This document shows positions 18,163 to 27,634 of a stretch of DNA of 64,000 nt, piece after piece. The notes under the pieces are model-generated. The model was given only the letters and a program-made list of their open reading frames with translations, did not search any database and was not told the origin of the DNA. Numbering within the stretch: position 1 is the stretch's first letter; every line of letters begins with the position of its first letter. The position numbers and the translations under genes are program-made. Origin of the DNA: Acinetobacter puyangensis (lineage in GTDB: Bacteria > Pseudomonadota > Gammaproteobacteria > Pseudomonadales > Moraxellaceae); assembly GCF_900096995.1 (NCBI RefSeq), contig NZ_OANT01000004.1, forward strand, positions 248,001-312,000, in the 5' to 3' direction.

Positions 18163-18696
18163 TTGAAGAAAACAGGTTTATTGTTGCTGGGATTAATGGT
18201 TGCAGGAGTGACACAGGCAAAATTAAGTGATTTTTTACCTACTTTGCCCGAACCAAAATTAAAAGAGCACAGTGTGAAAACCAAACAAGGATATGTCGGT
18301 TTGGGTTTGACGCAAAAACTATTACATGTCAATGCCGAATGGGTCAATCCTTATGGCATTGCTTATGCTAAAGTAGGTGCATTCGTCAATGGCGACAATG
18401 AAGTGGGCGCACAACTGGGTTTTCGCTATCCCTACTTTCTCACAGGCACAGATTTAAATGGCTATTACTTTGGCGTTTATGCCGGTCATCTTGATAATGT
18501 CAGTGTCGATGGCAAGTACTATCAAAGATTGGGCGGAGGCGTAGATTTGGCCTATGTGCTGTTGGATAGAGAACGTATTAGTAGTTTTAGTGTTGGCGTT
18601 GGTGCTGCGGAAAAAGTGGTTGGAAAGAATGGTAGTAAGAAATCCACAGAACCACAATTACAGTTTGCTTATAGTTTAAGTTTTGATGTGTTTTAA
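18163..18696 (+). CDS. Exported protein of unknown function, probably outer membrane
   Basis: The 177-residue product has a clear signal peptide (MKKTGLLLLGLMVAGVTQA, cleavage near residue 19-20). The mature part has alternating aromatic/hydrophobic residues and glycine-rich turns (GYVGLGLTQKLLHV, AQLGFRYPYFL, YYFGVYAGHL, PQLQFAYSLSFDVF), ending in phenylalanine, as expected for a small outer-membrane beta barrel. No named family is recognised. The start is TTG; GGAG at 18152-18155 sits seven bases before it, which makes the assignment solid. Confidence 0.75.
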   Translation: MKKTGLLLLGLMVAGVTQAKLSDFLPTLPEPKLKEHSVKTKQGYVGLGLTQKLLHVNAEWVNPYGIAYAKVGAFVNGDNEVGAQLGFRYPYFLTGTDLNGYYFGVYAGHLDNVSVDGKYYQRLGGGVDLAYVLLDRERISSFSVGVGAAEKVVGKNGSKKSTEPQLQFAYSLSFDVF

Positions 18697-18748
18697 CGTG
18701 AACAACTGGGCAAAGTTTTAGCCATGAAACAATAATTGAGAGAGATCG

Positions 18749-20065
18749 ATGCTAGAGTATATAGCAACCGAATGGCAAATATTTGCTAGTCGACCTGATT
18801 TTTGGGCTATTTTAAGTATTGTGCCTGTTACGGCGTTTGTAACCTGGGCACATGTCTGGATGGCACTTAAAATGGTGTTTTACCCCATTCAGTTTTGGGG
18901 TTTTCATATCGGTTCATTGCCAATCGGATGGCAAGGTATTGTGCCCCGCAAGGCCGGGCGGATATCCGGCATTATTACTGACAATACGTTGTCTAAACTG
19001 GGTTCATTGCGCGAATTTCTTGAAGCAATGGATCCACAGGATATGGCTCGTATCATTGGTGAGCAAGTAGGGTTTGAACTTGAGCACCTGATTGATGAAG
19101 TCATGATGGAGCGCAGGGCTGTACTCTGGGAAAACTTACCTTATTCGATTAAACGCCGTATCTATGCGCAGGCTCATAATCAATTGCCTGTAGTTTTAAC
19201 TGATCTGGTCACAGAGCTGACCTATAATGTCGAAAATCTGGTTGATATGCGTAGCATGGTGGTCAATCAGATGGAAAACGACCGTCGGCTCATGGTGCGG
19301 ATGTTCCTTAAAGTGGGACAGAAAGAAATTAACTTTATCTGGCATATCAGTGCTTTGATTGGTTCATTTTTTGGTATTATCCAGATGTTTGTGTATATTT
19401 TTATCCCGCAGCACTGGACGGTTCCTTTCTTCGCTGCGATCTGGGGCTTTTTGACCAATTGGATTGCAATTTGGATGGTATTCAATCCGGTTGAACCGCA
19501 TCCTGTTCGTTATCCTCAATTTTTTGAAAGAACAAAAGATCATAAGTTTCCATGGATTAAACCTGTTGTGCCGCGTATAGGAACCTATAATATTCAAGGT
19601 GCATTTATGAAGCGCCAAGATGAGGTTTCGGTGGTTTTCTCAGAAGTGGTCACCACCGATTTAATTACTTTAAAGTCAATTATGACTGAAATGATGTATG
19701 GTGAAAAAAGTATAAAAACACGTCGTATTATCAAAAGGCATGTCAATCAAATCATGGAAACCCCGATTGTCCGCACCTCTTTGCAATTGTCAATTGGCCC
19801 AAGTGAATACGCAAAATTAAAAACAGACTTGATTGATCGCTCAATTGAAATTACGATGGTTCCAATTTGTGATCCAGGGTTTAATGCGAGTCGGGCTCAA
19901 AAGATCTTTGCGATGTTTAGGGATCGGATTCGTTTGCTTACCCCAAAAGAATTTCAAAATTTGTTACGTCCTGCATTTCAGGAAGACGAATGGATTTTGA
20001 TTTTATTAGGTGGCGTAACTGGCTTTGCTGCTGGTCTGATTCACTTATTTATAGCATTTTTATAA
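18749..20065 (+). CDS. DUF445 family membrane protein
   Basis: A 438-residue inner-membrane protein resembling the DUF445 family: an N-terminal helix (about 20-45), a soluble helical domain (about 60-190), two helices in the middle (about 200-250, including FLTNWIAIWMVFNP, the most conserved family segment), a second soluble region, and a C-terminal helix. The NWIAIWMVFNPVEP segment followed by PFIQGVVPRRK-like text (KFPWIKPVVPRIG) is diagnostic. Function is not established. A GAGAGA box precedes the ATG. It stands alone between an exported protein and adk. Confidence 0.8.
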   Translation: MLEYIATEWQIFASRPDFWAILSIVPVTAFVTWAHVWMALKMVFYPIQFWGFHIGSLPIGWQGIVPRKAGRISGIITDNTLSKLGSLREFLEAMDPQDMARIIGEQVGFELEHLIDEVMMERRAVLWENLPYSIKRRIYAQAHNQLPVVLTDLVTELTYNVENLVDMRSMVVNQMENDRRLMVRMFLKVGQKEINFIWHISALIGSFFGIIQMFVYIFIPQHWTVPFFAAIWGFLTNWIAIWMVFNPVEPHPVRYPQFFERTKDHKFPWIKPVVPRIGTYNIQGAFMKRQDEVSVVFSEVVTTDLITLKSIMTEMMYGEKSIKTRRIIKRHVNQIMETPIVRTSLQLSIGPSEYAKLKTDLIDRSIEITMVPICDPGFNASRAQKIFAMFRDRIRLLTPKEFQNLLRPAFQEDEWILILLGGVTGFAAGLIHLFIAFL

Positions 20066-20145
20066 TTGGGGCTTTAAAATAGCATATCCCAAAATGCCTT
20101 GCAGTTAGTCTTTTGGCTAATGTTCCACATGCAAAATTTTGTTAA

Positions 20146-20832
<687 letters not shown>

Positions 20833-20849
20833 TATTGTGCTTTAGCACT

Positions 20850-20880
20850 AAAAGCTCTATCTTCATGATAGGGCTTTTTT
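20850..20880 (+). terminator. Intrinsic terminator of adk
   Basis: AAAAGCTCTATC pairs with GATAGGGCTTTT (one G-U pair) around a five-base loop and is followed by TTTTTT. Confidence 0.85.
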
Positions 20881-20900
20881 ATGGTGGGATTGAAAGATAA

Positions 20901-21011
20901 ATGAAATTTTTAATTATCGCGTTGTTGCTTGTCAGCATTTTTGTTTTATTCATTTTATTTCGTTTAAGTTTTAAATTGCTGAGAGAAACACAGCATAAGA
21001 ATAAACCCTAA
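20901..21011 (+). CDS. Possible small membrane protein (36 residues)
   Basis: A short frame starting MKFLIIALLLVSIFVLFILF followed by a basic tail (RLSFKLLRETQHKNKP). It would be one membrane helix with a positively charged cytoplasmic end. It lies 20 bases after the adk terminator, with only a weak GAAAG ribosome binding site. No family is recognised; the frame could be chance in AT-rich DNA, but a start codon placed exactly at the head of a hydrophobic run is suggestive. Confidence 0.35.
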   Translation: MKFLIIALLLVSIFVLFILFRLSFKLLRETQHKNKP

Positions 21012-21057
21012 GATATGTAGGATTCATATTTTATTTTTTTGTATTGATTTTTATATA

Positions 21058-21087
21058 TAAAAAAAACCTACCGATTGCTCGATAGGT
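21058..21087 (-). terminator. Intrinsic terminator of pldA
   Basis: On the minus strand ACCTATCG pairs with CGGTAGGT (one G-U pair) around a six-base loop and is followed by a run of T residues, 32 bases after the pldA stop. Confidence 0.75.
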
Positions 21088-21119
21088 AGATCAAGATTTT
21101 TTATTAATGTTCTTTGCGA

Positions 21120-22301
21120 TTAGAACCAGTTCATCAGTGAAACGCCTAAACCCACATACGTCGCCCGATGGTTGTAATCAATCAGGCTTTCTCCATAGCC
21201 ATCAAATATCTGTAAATGTCCACGCAGTGAACCTGATAATGGAAATGCCCAGTCAAATTGTGCCGCGCCATGGCTATCATCACCGCCTTTTAAACTATGA
21301 CGTAACATCAATGAAAATTGATGGTCTTTCCATTTGTAGTTTGCGGTTAAATCACCACGACCAATATAGTTTTTGATATCAGGGTTATTGTCATCATCGG
21401 CATCTTCTTCAAAACGATACCAAGGACGTAGCATCAAAGCAAAATTATTTTTTTCAAAGCCAATATTCAAAATCGCCCGATTCCAGCTACGTGAAAATGG
21501 ATCTGATCGGCCATTGGATTGATGATTCAATGACAGACCAAGTAAACGACCATGTAGACCAAGTAAATTATAGTTGGTACGGAAAATAATACTGGCTTCA
21601 GGCTCGTAGTTGGTTTCACGAAACGGACGTGATGCTTCACTGTTATAGACTTGCCAGCGTGAAGATTGGGTGTACCCGATCCATACATCGCCATTGTCAC
21701 CAAAAATATTTTCCACAGCTTTAGTTTTTAAAGAAAGCTGAAATTTAGTTTCAGTACTTTTTAGATTTTGTGGCTCGGTAACCGTGTTTTGTGGATTTGG
21801 GCTATAAGGGGTTTCATTTTTATCAGAAGTCCACATTGCTGGTAATAAATAAACCGGCTGATAGGCACGCAGTTGCCATGTGCCCAGTTTTGACTTTTCT
21901 GACAATTCCCAGCGTTGATCTAATAAGGAACTAGTCGGATCAAACTGTGGCGCTGCGCCAAATAAATCATAATTTCGAATGGCTTCTGCAATTTTTTGTG
22001 TTGTCGGTTGCGCCTGTTGCTGCTCGGCAGTTTTTACGCGACTCGCATCAACCGCAGCCTGTTCGCTAATACTTAAGGTTTCAGGTTGCACAGGCACAGG
22101 CCGAAAGATCGCATCATAACACGCCAGACGGTCATTATTGGAGGGCAGACCTACACACGCTTGCGGCGCGGCAGGTTGTGGGGCAGTAGGTTGTGCGACT
22201 GTTGCGACTATTGTTTCGGCATGTATATGAGCTGTACTCATGACGCCCAGTACAGTGGTCATGTATAACAACGGTTTTTTCAATATGAATTGAGTCTTCA
22301 T
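21120..22301 (-). CDS. pldA: Outer-membrane phospholipase A
   Basis: Calcium-dependent outer-membrane enzyme that hydrolyses phospholipids misplaced in the outer leaflet. The catalytic triad is visible in NHQSNGRSDPFSRSWNR: His260, Ser262 and Asn274 have exactly the spacing of E. coli His142/Ser144/Asn156. A signal peptide (1-28) is followed by a Gln/Pro-rich N-terminal extension (about 30-130) holding a two-cysteine ACVGLPSNNDRLACYDAIF segment absent from E. coli OMPLA (289 residues against 393 here), then the 12-strand barrel ending in LMNWF. It follows the PreP-like gene by 12 bases and is probably co-transcribed with it. Confidence 0.93.
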   Translation of the reverse strand: MKTQFILKKPLLYMTTVLGVMSTAHIHAETIVATVAQPTAPQPAAPQACVGLPSNNDRLACYDAIFRPVPVQPETLSISEQAAVDASRVKTAEQQQAQPTTQKIAEAIRNYDLFGAAPQFDPTSSLLDQRWELSEKSKLGTWQLRAYQPVYLLPAMWTSDKNETPYSPNPQNTVTEPQNLKSTETKFQLSLKTKAVENIFGDNGDVWIGYTQSSRWQVYNSEASRPFRETNYEPEASIIFRTNYNLLGLHGRLLGLSLNHQSNGRSDPFSRSWNRAILNIGFEKNNFALMLRPWYRFEEDADDDNNPDIKNYIGRGDLTANYKWKDHQFSLMLRHSLKGGDDSHGAAQFDWAFPLSGSLRGHLQIFDGYGESLIDYNHRATYVGLGVSLMNWF

Positions 22302-22313
22302 ATGCGATCCATT

Positions 22314-25253
22314 TTAATTAATTTTCTGAATGTTAAAACCAAGTTGCAATAATTCTTCCTGACGGGAAGCTGGTGCAACCACTGCACGGACAGGGTGTTG
22401 ATCAAGTAAATATTGTTTGGTGATGCGTCTTAAATCACTTAAAGTCACAGCGAGAATAGACTGGCGCAGATGTTGTCTAAAGTCATGATCACGACCATGT
22501 AAGGCAGCATAACATGCGGTAATGGCTTCGCCTGCGGGTGAGCCTGGTTTATCCATACTGGCAATCAGGCCTAATATAGCTTCTTCCAATTGATAATCCT
22601 GCTGTTCGCTATTTAACAGCCAGTCAATAGCGCGATTGAAGTCATCAAAGGTTTCACTTAGACGTGGATCACGGTAGCTATAGAATCGGAATGCGCAGGC
22701 ATTACTATCGTAGCCTGCACCGCCACCATACGCACCGCCTTGTTCACGAATAGCGCCATGTAAATAACCATTGCGTAAATATGGACCCAGCACCATAAAT
22801 GCGGCTGCATCGGGATGCACAATATCGACAGCAGGGTATGCACTGGCACAGAATTGTACATTGGTCTGAATTAACCAGGCTTGATCCTGTTGATCTTCTA
22901 CAAATTCGGGATTCTGAATTGCTGTTGTCTGTTCAATGTGTTGCTGTTGTGACCAGACCTGTTGCAGATGTTGCAAAAGCTGATCACTTTGTTGTGTTTC
23001 ACAGACCAGAAGGAATGATTTAGAAGACTGTAAAATCCGTTGATGGATCTGCTGCAACTTTTGAACGAAATCATGATAACGCTGCTCATCCTGTTGAATG
23101 TCTTCAATCAACTGGCTTAACCAGCGCAGTGCAGGTAAACCGGTATTTTGATAATCACGTTTGGCCAGTGCGCTCATATTGCGTTGTGCGGTCTGCATGG
23201 CATAACTATGCCCAGAACCAGAAATCCGGGATTGCCAGCGTGCTTTACGTTGTTGTAATAGCTCAAGAATACGGTCTTTTTCATCAAAACGCATTTCGGT
23301 AAATGCAGTTTTTAATAAATCCATTGCTGCAACATGATGGTTGAGTGCTTTGGTGGTCAGGGTAAGAAAGGCACTGATCTGGTTTTTATCATCGATTTGA
23401 CTACGCAGACTTAAGCCCATACCTACACCGCCACTAATTGCGGTTTGTTGCTGTTGTAATTGCAGATAATCATATTCACCTGCACCGACTTCGCCCATCA
23501 GCATACTTAACAGATTAAAATAGGGTGACAGCACCACATCATCAGGTAAATGAATCAAAACCTGTTGATAGAATAAACCATTGGTCCCAGCATGGTACAA
23601 ATGTACAGGAACAGTTTGACCATCAAGATCAATCTGTTCGGCAATGGCATCGGCATGTTTAAGCTCGGCTGGGATGTCTGCCAGTGTAACTTTTGGTAAT
23701 AATTCGAGATCATCCGGCGTGGCCTGATGCTGTTTTAAGGCTTCGGTCTGTTGAATGATCTGCTCACGTTGTTCGGGACTTAAGCTGCGGTCAAGTTGAT
23801 CAAGACGTGCCTGTTCTTCATCCCGGTCACGTTGAGATTGCTGATTGTCTGGAATCAATGTGAGTCGAACCCGATGTGGATTATCAATCAAATAGGTCTG
23901 GATTAATTGTGATAACCACATTGGGTCTTCCAGTTCCTGTTTGACATCGGCAAGGGCTTGATCCACATCCCAGACGGTAATCGGATCGCCATGATGGATT
24001 GCACCACTCATACCGTTAAAAATCAAGCTTAAACCATAAGGTGTTCCATCACCATCCACTTCACGCTGATGCAGTTCAATCTGGTGTAAAATCGCATCAA
24101 TGGTATCGCGGTCAATCGGTTTAGATGCAACATCCTTCAAGATTGCCATGACCCCTTGTTCAAATTCATCGGCTTTGTCTGCTTCAGAACCTTGAATACC
24201 ACAATAGAAGGTCATCTCGAAATTACTGTCATCGGTCCCCATCAATGGGCCGGTGGATTGACCAAGTTTACTGGTTTCCAGATAGTTTCTTAATGGTGCA
24301 GCAGAATTTTCCAGTAAGATCCCTTCCACCAGCCGCATGCCTAGACGTAATTTGACATGATTGGTTTCAGGCAATAACCATGACAGCACATGATAGGTTT
24401 TTTGACTTAAGTCGTCTTCATCCATGGCATAGTGTTCATTCACTTGAATCGGCTGAGTCAGACGTTTTTCTGGAACAGAATAAAGGGTATGGCCTTTTTC
24501 AAAATGTTTTAGTGCCTGTTGTTCAAACTTTTCATGTAAATCATAAATGTCTGCATCACCAAAGGTCATAAAGACAGCATTGGACGGATGGTAATGACTT
24601 TTATAAAAATCAAGCAGTTCCTGATAGCTAAGATCCAGAATATCTTTGGGATCACCGCCGGAATTATAATGATAGGTAGTTTGCGGATAAAGATGCTGTG
24701 CCAGTTTATGATAAAGCTGATCGGTTGGCGCACTACATGCACCTTTCATTTCATTAAACACAATGCCTTTAAATACTGGTTTATCATTTTCAAATTCAAC
24801 CCGAATGCCTTCTTGTAAAAAGTCCAGTTGATTTAAATTGGCAAAAAAAGCTGCATCGAGATAAACCGATAATAAATTGTCAAAATCTTTTTTATTTTGG
24901 GTCGCAAATGGATAAGCAGTCCAGTCTGCTGCGGTAAACGCATTCATAAAGGTATTGAGTGAGCGTTTAATCATGGAAAAGAACGGATCACGGACAGGAT
25001 ATTTTTTTGAACCACACAGCGCAGTATGTTCAAGAATATGTGCTTCGCCTTTGGAATCCATCGGTTGGGTACGAAATGCCACCAAAAACACGTTTTCATC
25101 ATTATCATTGGCAAGATGATAATGCACTGCACCAGTGACTTTATGCCGAAATTCATAAACAGTGGTTGAGAGGGCATCGATAAATTGTTGACGCACCAAT
25201 TCAAAAGCAGGGTGAATGGTATTCTGTGCCAGGTTTGAACAGGTGTTGGTCAT
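22314..25253 (-). CDS. M16C-family zinc metalloprotease (PreP-like, insulinase superfamily)
   Basis: A 979-residue peptidase of the presequence-protease type, which degrades short unstructured peptides inside a closed chamber formed by four M16 domains. The inverted zinc motif HILEH (His72, Glu75, His76) is present, with the distal glutamate region NEMKGACSAP. The C-terminal half carries GGAYGGGAGYDSNA, matching the R/Y-containing substrate loop of the family. No signal peptide is seen, so a cytoplasmic location is likely. The ATG at 25253 is used because GGAG sits five bases upstream; the longer frame to 25298 has no such support. Confidence 0.9.
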   Translation of the reverse strand: MTNTCSNLAQNTIHPAFELVRQQFIDALSTTVYEFRHKVTGAVHYHLANDNDENVFLVAFRTQPMDSKGEAHILEHTALCGSKKYPVRDPFFSMIKRSLNTFMNAFTAADWTAYPFATQNKKDFDNLLSVYLDAAFFANLNQLDFLQEGIRVEFENDKPVFKGIVFNEMKGACSAPTDQLYHKLAQHLYPQTTYHYNSGGDPKDILDLSYQELLDFYKSHYHPSNAVFMTFGDADIYDLHEKFEQQALKHFEKGHTLYSVPEKRLTQPIQVNEHYAMDEDDLSQKTYHVLSWLLPETNHVKLRLGMRLVEGILLENSAAPLRNYLETSKLGQSTGPLMGTDDSNFEMTFYCGIQGSEADKADEFEQGVMAILKDVASKPIDRDTIDAILHQIELHQREVDGDGTPYGLSLIFNGMSGAIHHGDPITVWDVDQALADVKQELEDPMWLSQLIQTYLIDNPHRVRLTLIPDNQQSQRDRDEEQARLDQLDRSLSPEQREQIIQQTEALKQHQATPDDLELLPKVTLADIPAELKHADAIAEQIDLDGQTVPVHLYHAGTNGLFYQQVLIHLPDDVVLSPYFNLLSMLMGEVGAGEYDYLQLQQQQTAISGGVGMGLSLRSQIDDKNQISAFLTLTTKALNHHVAAMDLLKTAFTEMRFDEKDRILELLQQRKARWQSRISGSGHSYAMQTAQRNMSALAKRDYQNTGLPALRWLSQLIEDIQQDEQRYHDFVQKLQQIHQRILQSSKSFLLVCETQQSDQLLQHLQQVWSQQQHIEQTTAIQNPEFVEDQQDQAWLIQTNVQFCASAYPAVDIVHPDAAAFMVLGPYLRNGYLHGAIREQGGAYGGGAGYDSNACAFRFYSYRDPRLSETFDDFNRAIDWLLNSEQQDYQLEEAILGLIASMDKPGSPAGEAITACYAALHGRDHDFRQHLRQSILAVTLSDLRRITKQYLLDQHPVRAVVAPASRQEELLQLGFNIQKIN

Positions 25254-25274
25254 AAAAACTCCATAGCTTAAATC

Positions 25275-25460
25275 ATGATGCAACATAAAAAATTGCACAG
25301 GACGATATTTGATATTGCAGGAAAGTATAGCGAATTAATTGGATTAATTCCTTGGGCTTTGTTGATATTTTTTTTATGCGTATTATTCGGACTATTTTTT
25401 ATACCGAAACTTGTGTGCGAATGCAAGCTAATGGATAGAATCTCAAATTTGCTTTTTTAG
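25275..25460 (+). CDS. Doubtful small membrane ORF (61 residues)
   Basis: Frame starting MMQHKKLHRTIFDIAG with a hydrophobic stretch (about residues 21-45, IGLIPWALLIFFLCVLFGLFF) and a cysteine pair (CEC). There is no ribosome binding site before the ATG, and the frame begins only 22 bases from the divergent protease start, inside what should be its promoter region. No family is recognised. It is listed because it fills most of a 286-base gap; chance is the more likely explanation. Confidence 0.22.
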   Translation: MMQHKKLHRTIFDIAGKYSELIGLIPWALLIFFLCVLFGLFFIPKLVCECKLMDRISNLLF

Positions 25461-25539
25461 ATGAAATGCCTGGATCACTATTATAGCCTTTGAGCTTTCG
25501 TGCTACTCTAGGCAAAATTTTTTATCGGGATCTGTTGCT

Positions 25540-26535
25540 ATGGCAAGTGTTGAGCTTTTTTCTATTGGTAATGCATTGGTAGATCAGGAATTTTTGGTGG
25601 ATGATCAATTCCTGCAAAATGCACAATTGGTCAAAGGAACCATGCAACTTTGCGATGCCGAGCAACAAGCCCAGCTGGTTAAAAACTTATCTCAAGCCAC
25701 ACATAAAGGGCAAGCGAGTGGCGGTTCTGCTGCAAATACCACGGTTGCATTTAGCGCATTGGGTGGCACAAGTTTTTATGCCTGTCGGGTGGGTAATGAT
25801 GCACTGGCAAACTTTTATTTGCATGATTTGCAACAAGTAAAGGTACAGACCCATCAAAAATCGCTGAGTGAAGGACAAACCGGAACCTGTATTGTCATGG
25901 TTACGCCAGATGGCGAACGTACCATGTACACCTATTTAGGTATTACAGCTGAACTAAGCCCCGAACAAATTGATTATGAACCGCTGAAACAGGCAAAATG
26001 GCTGTATATTGAAGGCTACTTGGCAACCAGCCCGACTGCACATCAGGCCGTTGCAGAGGCTCGTCAGCTTGCCAAGGCACATGGCGTAAAAATTGCAATT
26101 TCACTTTCAGACCCAGCCATGGTGCAATATGCCAAATCCGGTCTGGATCAATTGATTGATGATGGCGTCGATGTATTATTCTGTAATGAACAGGAAGCAT
26201 TGATGTACACCAAGGCGTTAAGCATTGAACAGGCATCAGAAGCTTTGTTGAATATCGCGCAAACCGTGGTGATTACGCTGGGCAGCAAGGGCGCATTGAT
26301 CGGGGCGAAAAATCGTAGCATTCAAATGGTGGTCGGTGAAGCTGTCGAGGCACTGGACAGTAATGGGGCAGGTGATGCCTTTGCCGGTGGATTTTTATAT
26401 GCACTGACACAGGACAAAACTGTGGAACAGGCTGCCAAAATTGGTAATATAGTTGCAGCCAAGGTAGTGAGTCAATATGGTCCGCGCTTAAGTTATCAAC
26501 AATATCAGGATATTGCCGGGCAGCTTGAGTCGTGA
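25540..26535 (+). CDS. PfkB-family sugar/nucleoside kinase (adenosine kinase-like)
   Basis: Cytoplasmic ribokinase-fold kinase of 331 residues. The N-terminal PfkB signature is GGSAANTTVAFSALGG (around residues 62-77) and the C-terminal signature is DSNGAGDAFAGGFLYAL (around 272-288), with the catalytic aspartate in GAGD and the anion hole. Proteins of this exact type are usually labelled adenosine kinase in Acinetobacter, but the phosphate acceptor cannot be fixed from sequence; a ribokinase- or fructokinase-like substrate remains possible. It is transcribed alone, ahead of the Rieske gene. Confidence 0.85.
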   Translation: MASVELFSIGNALVDQEFLVDDQFLQNAQLVKGTMQLCDAEQQAQLVKNLSQATHKGQASGGSAANTTVAFSALGGTSFYACRVGNDALANFYLHDLQQVKVQTHQKSLSEGQTGTCIVMVTPDGERTMYTYLGITAELSPEQIDYEPLKQAKWLYIEGYLATSPTAHQAVAEARQLAKAHGVKIAISLSDPAMVQYAKSGLDQLIDDGVDVLFCNEQEALMYTKALSIEQASEALLNIAQTVVITLGSKGALIGAKNRSIQMVVGEAVEALDSNGAGDAFAGGFLYALTQDKTVEQAAKIGNIVAAKVVSQYGPRLSYQQYQDIAGQLES

Positions 26536-26555
26536 TCATCGCCAGCAGAGAATAG

Positions 26556-26587
26556 TTGTCAGTAAAGATAATTGTCAGTAAAGATAA
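26556..26587. repeat. Exact 16-bp tandem duplication before the Rieske gene
   Basis: The unit TTGTCAGTAAAGATAA occurs twice, head to tail (26556-26571 and 26572-26587), between the PfkB kinase stop and the Rieske start. This looks like recent slippage or a duplicated binding site. Confidence 0.95.
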
Positions 26588-26607
26588 TCAATAGACAAGA
26601 GGTCGCC

Positions 26608-26940
26608 ATGTATTTAATTTGCCAGACAGATGATGTACAGGAGCGTGAAGCTCGTGGATTTGACACACCGCTGGGAGAAATTCTGATCACCCAGCGTGAT
26701 GGTTCTTTTTTTGCCTATAAAAATATCTGTCCGCATTTACAGGTCAGTCTTGAGTATATGGAAGACCAGTTTCTGGACATGGACAAAGAATATATTATCT
26801 GTTCGACCCATGGTGCTTTGTTTAATGTCGAAGATGGAGAATGTATTTGGGGACCTTGTCAAGGTGAATCATTGACCAAGGTCGATATCGAAATTCATTC
26901 TGATGGCGGCATTTATCTAAACGATTCGGATCATTCATAA
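26608..26940 (+). CDS. Small Rieske [2Fe-2S] protein
   Basis: A soluble 110-residue Rieske ferredoxin-like protein with the cluster ligands CPH (Cys41, His43) and CSTH (Cys65, His68) in the standard C-x-H...C-x-x-H layout. It is the size of ferredoxin components of dioxygenase or nitrite-reductase (NirD-like) systems, but no oxygenase or reductase is adjacent. The ATG at 26608 is preferred over the TTG at 26572, which lies inside the tandem duplication; GAGGT precedes the ATG. Its stop overlaps the start of the next gene (TAATG), so the two are translationally coupled, suggesting a shared task. Confidence 0.85.
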   Translation: MYLICQTDDVQEREARGFDTPLGEILITQRDGSFFAYKNICPHLQVSLEYMEDQFLDMDKEYIICSTHGALFNVEDGECIWGPCQGESLTKVDIEIHSDGGIYLNDSDHS

Positions 26941-27575
26941 TGTTACCCGAGTTGTTTTTCGATTCTGCATTATTGCCATTTCATTTTTGTGTGGTGGCAA
27001 TTTTTGTGTTGATTATCGGGGAAACCATCGGGATTTATATTGGATATCGTCCCTCTAATTTTATTCGCACAGTGATTCCATCGTGGATTAAAGATTCGCC
27101 TTTACTGAAAGTACAAATTTCCCGTTTTATCATTCTGTTATTTTTTCTGATTAATTTAAGCTATGCCGGTTATTTTATTCAGCTGAGTTTTTTTGCATTT
27201 CATAAAGCATTTATCAGTTCCAGCCTGATTTTTATTCCCGCTTTTATTATGGCGTGGTTTTTCACCCTGTTTATGATTCATTGTCTGGATCAGGTGATTC
27301 AGCCCAGTCAAACCAGTTGTCAGGTTGATCTGGTCGGGCGTTTTGCCACCATTGTCAGTGGTCAGGCAAAACCGGGTGCCAGTGCCAATGCGCAAGTGAA
27401 AGATCATATGGGTGGCGTACATTATGTTCAGGTTGAGCCGGAATTTGGCGAACTGGAATTACATGCCCATATTATTCTGGTGGGTTATAATGATTCGCAT
27501 TATATTGGCAAGAAAATTACGCCACAACGTGATGAACATGCGCTCCAGTTTTATCAGAATAAATATGATGAATGA
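26940..27575 (+). CDS. YqiJ/NfeD-like membrane protein with C-terminal OB-fold domain
   Basis: 211 residues with three to four membrane helices (about 10-35, 60-85, 95-120) and a soluble C-terminal beta domain (about 125-195) beginning VGRFATIVSG and ending IILVGYNDSHYIGKKI. This layout resembles YqiJ (DUF1449), an NfeD-like partner of flotillin in E. coli. No flotillin gene is beside it here; instead it is coupled to a Rieske protein by a one-base overlap. The family assignment is by overall pattern and is moderate. Confidence 0.6.
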   Translation: MLPELFFDSALLPFHFCVVAIFVLIIGETIGIYIGYRPSNFIRTVIPSWIKDSPLLKVQISRFIILLFFLINLSYAGYFIQLSFFAFHKAFISSSLIFIPAFIMAWFFTLFMIHCLDQVIQPSQTSCQVDLVGRFATIVSGQAKPGASANAQVKDHMGGVHYVQVEPEFGELELHAHIILVGYNDSHYIGKKITPQRDEHALQFYQNKYDE

Positions 27576-27634
27576 TTTAACAATGAAAAAATATTCAAAA
27601 TAACTTAAAACGAAAGGCATTATTTTGTGTCTGT

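Noticed and set aside
27576..27634. Terminator between the convergent YqiJ-like and DUF1653 genes
   Set aside because: A/T runs only; no stem of useful length.
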